Source: an uncultured Collinsella sp.
Lineage (GTDB): Bacteria; Actinomycetota; Coriobacteriia; Coriobacteriales; Coriobacteriaceae
Reading direction: 5' to 3'
Assembly (NCBI GenBank): GCA_958421035.1
Contig: CATZKS010000087.1
Span: 1-8,645, forward strand
Length of the DNA stretch: 8,645 nucleotides
In this document: piece by piece, positions 1-5,428 of the stretch
Layout of the letters: each line of letters opens with the position of its first letter
How positions within the stretch are numbered: position 1 is the stretch's first letter
Position numbers and translations under genes: made by a program
Notes under the pieces: generated by a model
The model's database searches: none
Seen by the model: the letters and a program-made list of their open reading frames with translations, nothing else
What the model was told of the DNA's origin: nothing

Positions 1-1346
1 CGGCCTGTGCGCCCCATGCGCTGCAAAAAGGAGCTGACGGTAAACGGCGCGTCAATCTGGAACGCGCGCTCCAGGCGACCGATATCAATGCCGAGCTCCA
101 GCGTGGAGGTGGTGACGGTCGTCTGCGCCTGCTCTTCGTCGCGCATGAGCTCCTCGGCCGTCTCGCGCAGCGATGCCGAAAGGTTGCCGTGATGGATTAG
201 AAAGCGGTCTGGCTCGTGCCGGCTCTCGCAGTAGCTGCGCAACATGGAGCACACGGCCTCTGCCTCCTCGCGCGAGTTGGCAAAGACCAGGCACTTGCGG
301 CCGCGGGTATGCTCAAAGATGTAGCCCATGCCGGGGTCGGCGTTGTCGGGTGCGGTGTCGGTGGGGTTGAGCAGTGCCTGTTCGGTTGCCTGCGGGATGT
401 CGACTTCGCCCTCGGGGGCTGAGGAAGTGCGACGGTCCTTGGGGGCAGCCTTGCCCCGTGCCTGCTCGCGACGTTGGCGGCGCTCCTCTTGCGTGAGTTG
501 TCCGCTGTGACGCATGTCTTGAGCACCGGCCGGCAGCGCTGCGGATGCCGCTGCCTCGATGCGCTCGCACGCGAGCACTTCGGCCTCTTGAGGACCTGTG
601 CCCATGAATCCCCGCTGCTGTGCCTGGGGGCCCGAGTTGTAGAAGTGCTCCATGGAGATGCGCCATACGCGGTGCGGTTCTTCAAAGCGGGGGATAACAC
701 AGTTGCGCCCCGTTCCCTGTGAGAGAAAGGCACCCGTGCGTTCCGGGTCCCCGATGGTGGCCGAAAGGCCAATGCGGCGAGGCTGCACGCCGGCCATGCG
801 CGAGAGTCGCTCGATAAGGCAGAGCGTTTGCCCGCCTCGATCGCCGCGCATGAGCGAGTGGACCTCATCGATGACCACGTAGCGTAGGTCGCAAAACATG
901 CGCGGGATCGCCATGTGCTTATGGATTAAGAGCGCCTCGAGTGACTCGGGCGTAATCTGCAAGATGCCGCTCGGTTTTTTGATGAGCTTAGCTTTGTGCG
1001 ATTGCGAGACGTCGCCATGCCAGTGCCAGACGGGGATGTCGGCCTCTTCGCACAGGTCATTGAGACGGACGAACTGATCATTGATGAGTGCCTTGAGGGG
1101 GCCGATGTAGAGGGCGCCAACGCTTGCGGGCGGGTTCTCCCAAAACTCGGTCAGGATGGGAAAGAAGGCCGCTTCGGTTTTGCCGGATGCCGTGGATGCC
1201 GTCAGGAGCACATTGTCTTGTGTGTTAAAGATGGCATCTGCTGCCGCAACCTGAATGGAGCGCAGGCTATCCCAATCGTGGGAGTAGATGAAGTCTTGGA
1301 TAAACGGGGCGTAGTGGTCAAAGGCGTTCACGGGGCCTCCTCTCAT
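1..1346 (-). CDS. Lhr-like / BrxHI-like superfamily 2 DEAD/DEAH helicase, C-terminal part cut by window edge
   Basis: This is an ATP-dependent DNA helicase or translocase; 448 residues are visible and the rest lies beyond position 1. Superfamily 2 motifs appear in order: Q-motif-like LRSIQ (28-32), Walker A TASTASGKTE (49-58), Ia IGPLKALINDQ (81-91), Ib TPESLEALL (132-140), Walker B DEVH (160-163), SAT (195-197), IV LVFANSR (353-359), V TSTLELGIDIG (413-423) and VI QRMGRTG (442-448). Motifs V and VI are of the Lhr type. About 95 hydrophilic, charged residues (roughly 250-345) separate the two RecA-like lobes. Two in-frame starts compete. ATG at 1346 has AAGAGG seven bases upstream. GTG at 1331 has AGAGGAGG four bases upstream and would give five fewer residues. 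It is the third gene of the operon with the TerB-domain and BrxD-like genes, after a 101-base spacer. In type 2 BREX a similar helicase (BrxHI) accompanies BrxD. The helicase call is near certain; the defence role is inferred. Confidence 0.93.
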   Translation of the reverse strand, partial: MRGGPVNAFDHYAPFIQDFIYSHDWDSLRSIQVAAADAIFNTQDNVLLTASTASGKTEAAFFPILTEFWENPPASVGALYIGPLKALINDQFVRLNDLCEEADIPVWHWHGDVSQSHKAKLIKKPSGILQITPESLEALLIHKHMAIPRMFCDLRYVVIDEVHSLMRGDRGGQTLCLIERLSRMAGVQPRRIGLSATIGDPERTGAFLSQGTGRNCVIPRFEEPHRVWRISMEHFYNSGPQAQQRGFMGTGPQEAEVLACERIEAAASAALPAGAQDMRHSGQLTQEERRQRREQARGKAAPKDRRTSSAPEGEVDIPQATEQALLNPTDTAPDNADPGMGYIFEHTRGRKCLVFANSREEAEAVCSMLRSYCESRHEPDRFLIHHGNLSASLRETAEELMRDEEQAQTTVTTSTLELGIDIGRLERAFQIDAPFTVSSFLQRMGRTG

Positions 1347-1412
1347 ATACGAACCTCTTAACGCGGTGGTCAGTGGCTTGCTGCATTACTGTCTCAACGT
1401 TCGCCCAGATAA

Positions 1413-1449
1413 AACCTACCAAAATAAACCTGTCCCTTTTTGGCAGGTT
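1413..1449 (-). promoter_or_regulatory. Stem-loop with two alternative pairings between the ATPase and helicase genes
   Basis: The arms AACCTACCAAAA (1413-1424) and TTTTGGCAGGTT (1438-1449) are complementary over 12 bases, with one G·U wobble in minus-strand RNA, around a 13-base loop. The 5' arm in RNA begins inside the TAA stop of the ATPase gene. A second arm, AACCTG (1427-1432), pairs perfectly with CAGGTT (1444-1449), so the two hairpins exclude each other. The RNA 3' side runs into UUUUAUCU, a weak U-tract. It could be a leaky terminator or attenuator that lowers helicase expression, an mRNA-stabilising hairpin, or a copy of a dispersed palindromic repeat. The structure is seen directly; the role is inferred. 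Confidence 0.6.
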
Positions 1450-2752
1450 AGATGGTGAATTCGGCGAAGTTACGGTCGCCACCTGCGGTATCGGTGTCGC
1501 CTGTTGCGGTTGCTGGCGCCAGCGCGTCACCGCCGACGCTTTGTAGTAGCTCGGCAACGTTGGCATCGGGGTTCTGGCATAGGATGTCGAGCAGCTCGAT
1601 AAAGTCGCGAATGACCTCGCGAGGCGTCAGGTGCGTATCGGCTCCCACGCGGCCAAACTCAATCTTGAGGAAGTCCACCAAGTCGTTCTCGGTAAGCGTG
1701 GGCGTCCAGCCAAAGTAGCCGGCGTGAATTTGCATGAGTTTTTCGATCAGCACCAGTAGCTCCTCGTAGGTGAGCGGCTGCAAGCGGATGATGGGCGCGA
1801 GCATGTCCTTAAGGTCCTCGCGTGCAAAGCGACCCTGAGCGAGCCGGCTGCGCAGAGCCTCGTAGGAGAATACGCCGCGACGGCGGTCCTCGATGGAGGT
1901 CGGCGTGCCGCCCATGATCATGCCCAAGTACTGCGCCTTGCCCTGGAGCGTGTCGTTGTACATGGTGAGGATTTTCTCGTAGTTGTACTGGCGCGTGATG
2001 GCGTTGGGAATCTTGTACAGGTTTACGAGTTCGTCGATGAGCACCAGCATGCCCTTGTAGCCGCTGCAGACCAAAAAGCGTGCGATGAGTTTGACGTAGT
2101 CGTACCAGTCGTCATCGCTGATGATGGTCGAGGAGCCCAGCTCGGCGCGCGCCTCGCTCTTGGTTCGGTACTCGCCTCGGATCCACTTGGTCACGCGGCT
2201 CATGGTCTCCTCGTCGCCCTCGGAAACGGCCGCGCGATAGCGACGGAGCATGCGGGCAAAGTCGAAGCCGTGGACCATTTCCTCGAGCGGAGCGAGTTGG
2301 GCATTGATAGCCGACTCATCGGCGTCCGCGCACGAGGCGACCCAGCGATCCAGGATAAGGTTGAGCGCGCCGCCTTCGGGGCGCGTCTTGGTCGATATAT
2401 TGCGGATGAGCTCACGGTAGGTGGCAAGGCCCTGTCCCTGGCCGCCCTGCAGGCGGCGCTCAGGGGATAGGTCGGCATCGGCGACGACGAATCCCTCACC
2501 CATGGCGTGCGTGCGGATGGTCTGGAGCAAAAAGCTCTTGCCGGCGCCGTAACGACCGACCAGAAAGCGGAAGCTCGCGCCACCGTCGGCGATGAGACTC
2601 AGATCGGTGAGCAGGGCGCGAATCTCGACCTCGCGTCCCACGGTGATATAGGGAAGGCCGATGCGCGGGACCACGCCGCCCTTGAGCGAGTTTAGGATAA
2701 CGGCAGCGACGCGTTTGGGTACGCGGGGCGCTGCGGATGTGGTATCACTCAT
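1448..2752 (-). CDS. brxD-like: BrxD-like P-loop ATP-binding protein (DUF2791 family)
   Basis: A 434-residue cytoplasmic AAA+/STAND-like ATPase, close to the usual length of BREX type 2 BrxD proteins. Walker A is GRYGAGKS (66-73), Walker B MLVLIDEL (235-242), followed by YNDTLQGKAQYLGMIMGGTP (265-284), which resembles a sensor-1 strand. The family-typical N-terminus includes LPYITVGRE (33-41), and a helical, probably winged-helix region lies at about 325-405. The last 30 residues are Ala/Thr/Asp/Gly-rich and probably disordered. The ATG at 2752 overlaps the end of the TerB-domain gene by 8 bases (ATGAGTGA), which implies translational coupling and a fixed ratio of the two proteins. BrxD biochemistry is not well established. 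As inference, it may use ATP to load or regulate the helicase encoded next. Family assignment is confident, from motifs and remembered family sequence, not from a search. Confidence 0.9.
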   Translation of the reverse strand: MSDTTSAAPRVPKRVAAVILNSLKGGVVPRIGLPYITVGREVEIRALLTDLSLIADGGASFRFLVGRYGAGKSFLLQTIRTHAMGEGFVVADADLSPERRLQGGQGQGLATYRELIRNISTKTRPEGGALNLILDRWVASCADADESAINAQLAPLEEMVHGFDFARMLRRYRAAVSEGDEETMSRVTKWIRGEYRTKSEARAELGSSTIISDDDWYDYVKLIARFLVCSGYKGMLVLIDELVNLYKIPNAITRQYNYEKILTMYNDTLQGKAQYLGMIMGGTPTSIEDRRRGVFSYEALRSRLAQGRFAREDLKDMLAPIIRLQPLTYEELLVLIEKLMQIHAGYFGWTPTLTENDLVDFLKIEFGRVGADTHLTPREVIRDFIELLDILCQNPDANVAELLQSVGGDALAPATATGDTDTAGGDRNFAEFTI

Positions 2753-4505
2753 GGTCTAGGTATCCTCTCACGTCTGCTTCGTAATCCTCGATAATCTGCG
2801 GCCCTGCCGCGCTAAATTCAATTACGGTGTCGCCCACCAGGTCGAAGAGCGCCTCGTTGATGGTATCGACGAGCATGTCCTCGCTCTGGCCCGAGTGCGC
2901 CACTGCCGATGTCGCTTGCGCTGCGTTTTGCTCGAGCAGTGCGCGAAGATACGCGGTTGCGGCGGGCGCGAGTTCGGTCGCGGCGTCAGCGGGCGCAGCA
3001 GCTGCGAACGCGGGCGTCGGCGCGAGAAGCGGTGCCACGACACCAAACTGTTCGGTGGATATGGTCGGCTCGTCGGTCTCGTCCTGCCGAATGGGTGCCG
3101 CGACCGCCTCGACAATCGCGTCGGCTACGGGCTCGGCTTCCGGTTGCCCTGAGTCCGCCGCCTCGGCTTCCACAGGTGCGCCGTCCTCGCGCTCTTCATC
3201 GATCAAAAGCGCTTCACGCGTTTGCGCGGCGGCGCTTCGAATGTGCCCCAGCTGACTCAGATCGATATCGATCTTGACGGGCTGGTGTGCGGCGTCCCAT
3301 GAAAGCCATGCCACAATCTCGTCATCGATAATCTTGGCCAGATATTTGGGGACCTTTTCTTCCTTAAGGGGATGGGCGGGGTCCAGCGCCAGGCGCAGGC
3401 GTTGGTCGCAGGCGCGCATCATTTCACCGAGCTTGCTGCTCTTTTGCCTACTGCCATGGATACGCATGCATTCCCAAAAGCCGTTTTGGCAACGGTAGAT
3501 ATGGATAGGATCCAGGCGGTATTCGCAGTCCTCGTGGCGCTCGGGCGCAAAGAATACGGCCGAGGCAAACATGGTGTAGGGCATGGCCGTCTCCTCCCCA
3601 AATAAACTCGCCACGATGCCGGTCTTTCGGTGCGTGTCATAGTAGCGCGCCATGCGGACATACACGGCGCATGCCACGTGGCGCAGATCGCGGTGGTGGC
3701 TGCGGTCGAGCCGCGAGTTACTTAGGTTGTACGTGGAGAGGGCGTTGATGGCGGCCATGAGTCGCTCCTCGCGCACCTCATCGGGCGGAAGGGGGAGCGT
3801 GGGCTCGGAGGTTTTGCGACGCTTGGGGGTCTGGCCGGACGGCGCCGGTGCTGGTACAAGGTCTCGTGCCGCGCGCCGCAGCTCGATAAGGGCGTTATCG
3901 AACATGACGGTTTTAGAATCACGAAGCAGCTTGGGGTCAAGCCCGTGGAACACGGCGTAGTCCTGCAACCACACGCGTGCAAACCGGTCGATGTCGGGCT
4001 CGAAGGCGCGGTAGGCATCCCAAAAGGCCTTGATCTTGTTAAAACCATCGAGCGGGTCATCTACGCCAATGCCGCAAATCAGCTCATAGAGATACAGAAA
4101 GGCGAAGGACGTAGACGTTTCCTCGACGGTTCCGCGGCGCACTTGGGCACGCCAGGTAAAGTAGCCGCGCAACTGCCGGTCGCTCATGGCGTTGTAGGTG
4201 GGAAAGTACGACTTAAAGGTGCCGTTGTAGGGGCAGTCGTCCTCAAAGTCGGCCATCAGCAGGCCTTGGCGGTAGAAAAGCTCGGCTTCCGAAAGCCAAC
4301 GGCCCGCGCCGCCCTTGGGGTCTTCTTGCCAACGCGATATCTCACGCATCTTGCGGTACTGGTCGGGGAGGAAGTTCTGCATCTGTCGGCCGGTCTTGAG
4401 AATCGGCTCGTCTGCGTAGACCTCATGTGAGAAGCGAGCGGACTGATGGGTCCGGGCCTCGGCCATAATGCGCTCGATGAGCATCTTGATGTCCTGGTCG
4501 GCCAC
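2745..4505 (-). CDS. TerB_N / TerB_C domain protein, first gene of the ATPase-helicase operon
   Basis: A 586-residue cytoplasmic protein with no signal peptide or membrane segment. The N-terminal part looks like TerB_N: the stretch SYFPTYNAMSDRQLRGYFTW (99-118), then RAQVRRG and a helical segment with FLYLYELICGIG, is characteristic. Residues about 409-437 (VKIDIDLSQLGHIR onward) and the end (MLVDTINEALFDLVGD, 544-559, then IIEDYEADVRGYL) resemble TerB_C. Between them, residues 437-535 form an Ala/Glu/Pro-rich, probably disordered linker. I could not place the classical TerB core or its metal-binding acidic residues. The start is GTG at 4505, with AGGAGAGGAG five bases upstream. TerB-type proteins are linked to tellurite/stress and phage-resistance gene clusters. 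Here it heads the operon and is translationally coupled to the ATPase, suggesting a partner or sensor in one complex. The exact function is unknown. Confidence 0.85.
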   Translation of the reverse strand: MADQDIKMLIERIMAEARTHQSARFSHEVYADEPILKTGRQMQNFLPDQYRKMREISRWQEDPKGGAGRWLSEAELFYRQGLLMADFEDDCPYNGTFKSYFPTYNAMSDRQLRGYFTWRAQVRRGTVEETSTSFAFLYLYELICGIGVDDPLDGFNKIKAFWDAYRAFEPDIDRFARVWLQDYAVFHGLDPKLLRDSKTVMFDNALIELRRAARDLVPAPAPSGQTPKRRKTSEPTLPLPPDEVREERLMAAINALSTYNLSNSRLDRSHHRDLRHVACAVYVRMARYYDTHRKTGIVASLFGEETAMPYTMFASAVFFAPERHEDCEYRLDPIHIYRCQNGFWECMRIHGSRQKSSKLGEMMRACDQRLRLALDPAHPLKEEKVPKYLAKIIDDEIVAWLSWDAAHQPVKIDIDLSQLGHIRSAAAQTREALLIDEEREDGAPVEAEAADSGQPEAEPVADAIVEAVAAPIRQDETDEPTISTEQFGVVAPLLAPTPAFAAAAPADAATELAPAATAYLRALLEQNAAQATSAVAHSGQSEDMLVDTINEALFDLVGDTVIEFSAAGPQIIEDYEADVRGYLDHE

Positions 4506-4542
4506 CGCTTCTCCTCTCCTAACGCAGCTTCGGTGACCTCAT

Positions 4543-4551
4543 ATCATAGCA
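4543..4551 (-). promoter_or_regulatory. Extended -10 promoter of the TerB/ATPase/helicase operon
   Basis: On the minus strand TGCTATGAT forms an extended -10 box, one mismatch from TGNTATAAT. The hexamer 17 bases upstream, CGAACA (4566-4571), is a poor -35 with 3 of 6 matches, as is usual when the TGN element is present. A start near 4536 would give a leader of about 31 bases ending in the AGGAGAGGAG ribosome binding site. An inverted repeat, CACAGC/GCTGTG (4550-4555 and 4579-4584), overlaps the TG of this box and could be an operator. Predicted by eye only. Confidence 0.5.
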
Positions 4552-4584
4552 CAGCATCAAACAGATGTTCGAGATACCGCTGTG
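4550..4584. repeat. Inverted repeat overlapping the operon promoter, possible operator
   Basis: CACAGC at 4550-4555 is mirrored by GCTGTG at 4579-4584 with 23 bases between. Inside it sits a smaller palindrome, CATC-AAACA-GATG (4555-4567). The right-hand partner of the pair covers the upstream edge of the extended -10 element, so a dimeric repressor or activator could act here. Six-base arms this far apart can occur by chance; no regulator is identified. Confidence 0.25.
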
Positions 4585-4593
4585 TAGATAGAT

Positions 4594-5310
4594 TTAGAAC
4601 AAGAGGGCGTAGATGACCGCCACGACGACGGAGGGGAGCATGTTGGCCGTGCGGAAGGTCTGAGGTCGAATAAGGTTAACGCCAACACAGAAGATGAGCA
4701 TGGAGCCCACAAGCGAAAGGCTGTCGAGGGCTGCCGTAGTCATGATGGGGGAGAGTGCGCCGGCAAACAGCGTGATTGTCCCCTGGAACACAGCGACGGG
4801 CAGGGCGGAGAAAATGCAGCCGCGGCCAAGCGACGCCGTCATGGTGCAGACGATGATGCAGTCCAGCGCGCCCTTGAGGGCAAGCGTGGACCAGTCGCCG
4901 AGCAGGCCGTCCTGGATCGATCCCACAATGGCCATGGCGCCGATACACACGGTGAGTGAAGTCGAGACAAAAGCGTTGGTGAACTCGTTATCGCCCTCGC
5001 TGCCGGTTTTGCGCTTGAGCCATTCGCCAAGGTTCTCAATGGCGGCCTCCAAGTTGATGGCCTCGCCGATGAGCGAGCCGAGGGCGAACGAGACAATGAG
5101 CATGGTGGTACCAGTGGTCGCCAGCGCCTTCCCATCGATAAGGAGCATCTTTTGCATGGTGCCGCCAAGGCCGATAAACAGGACGCACAGCCCCGATGCT
5201 TTCATGAGCGTGTCTTGAATGCGCGGTGTAATGAAGCGGCCGCCCGCTAATCCCAAAAGACCGCCCGCAACTAAAAGCACAACGTTGATGATTGTTCCCA
5301 AGCCCGGCAT
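4594..5310 (-). CDS. DUF554 family integral membrane protein
   Basis: A 238-residue, very hydrophobic protein beginning MPGLGTIINVVLLVAGGLLG, the characteristic opening of the DUF554 family, and of normal family length. About six or seven membrane segments can be seen, for example around the N-terminal IINVVLLVAGGLLG, ASGLCVLFIGLGG, TGTTMLIVSFALGSLIG, LTVCIGAMAIVGSI, VAVFQGTITLFAGAL, LVGSMLIFCVGVNL and the C-terminal LPSVVVAVIYALLF. The family is widespread and has no established function; a transporter role has been guessed but I cannot support it. I chose ATG at 5310 because AGGAGG sits four bases upstream and the family starts there. An in-frame ATG at 5379 would add 23 residues but has no ribosome binding site. 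The gene is monocistronic with its own promoter and separates the surface operon from the TerB operon. Confidence 0.9.
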   Translation of the reverse strand: MPGLGTIINVVLLVAGGLLGLAGGRFITPRIQDTLMKASGLCVLFIGLGGTMQKMLLIDGKALATTGTTMLIVSFALGSLIGEAINLEAAIENLGEWLKRKTGSEGDNEFTNAFVSTSLTVCIGAMAIVGSIQDGLLGDWSTLALKGALDCIIVCTMTASLGRGCIFSALPVAVFQGTITLFAGALSPIMTTAALDSLSLVGSMLIFCVGVNLIRPQTFRTANMLPSVVVAVIYALLF

Positions 5311-5340
5311 GAGCCCTCCTGTATTGATGCCAACGTGGCA

Positions 5341-5349
5341 ATCGTAGCA
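5341..5349 (-). promoter_or_regulatory. Extended -10 promoter of the DUF554 gene
   Basis: The minus strand reads TGCTACGAT, an extended -10 box, 31 bases before the DUF554 ATG and followed by a short leader with AGGAGG. There is no convincing -35 hexamer 16-18 bases upstream. The layout (TGC-TAYGAT, no -35, leader of 24-31 bases) matches the promoter proposed for the TerB operon. Confidence 0.4.
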
Positions 5350-5379
5350 GAACGAAATGCGAGGCACATCGCGACTCAT

Positions 5380-5405
5380 CTAATACGTTATATAAGTGGT
5401 ATTAG
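5380..5405. repeat. Perfect 7-base inverted repeat with AT-rich centre
   Basis: CTAATAC (5380-5386) and GTATTAG (5399-5405) are exact inverted copies around 12 bases containing the palindrome TTATATAA. It lies after the stop of the 476-residue surface protein gene and 31 bases upstream of the DUF554 -10 box. There is no GC-rich stem or U-tract, so an intrinsic terminator is unlikely. It has the shape of a transcription factor operator, or it could contain a further AT-rich promoter element. No binding protein can be named. Confidence 0.45.
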
Positions 5406-5428
5406 GAATGGTGCGCAGCATTTAAGCC

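Noticed and set aside
197..868. Minus-strand open frame of 223 codons inside the helicase gene
   Set aside because: It is an out-of-frame shadow; the helicase frame carries all SF2 motifs in order over the same bases, and this frame gives Arg/Pro/Ser-rich nonsense.
1318..1566. Minus-strand open frame of 82 codons covering the spacer between ATPase and helicase
   Set aside because: It runs across the end of the ATPase gene and the stem-loop, has no recognisable protein features and no ribosome binding site worth noting.
2827..3255. Plus-strand Ala/Ser-rich open frame of 142 codons
   Set aside because: Antisense shadow of the Ala/Glu/Pro-rich linker of the TerB-domain gene in GC-rich DNA.
3945..4430. 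Plus-strand open frame of 161 codons
   Set aside because: Antisense to the TerB_N domain, whose sequence pattern is clear on the minus strand; no features of its own.
4694..5218. Plus-strand open frame of 174 codons
   Set aside because: Antisense shadow of the DUF554 gene, which has family-typical membrane segments, start and ribosome binding site.
5311..5379. 23-residue N-terminal extension of the DUF554 protein from an ATG at 5379
   Set aside because: No ribosome binding site there, it would place the likely promoter inside the coding region, and family members start at the MPGLGT methionine preceded by AGGAGG.
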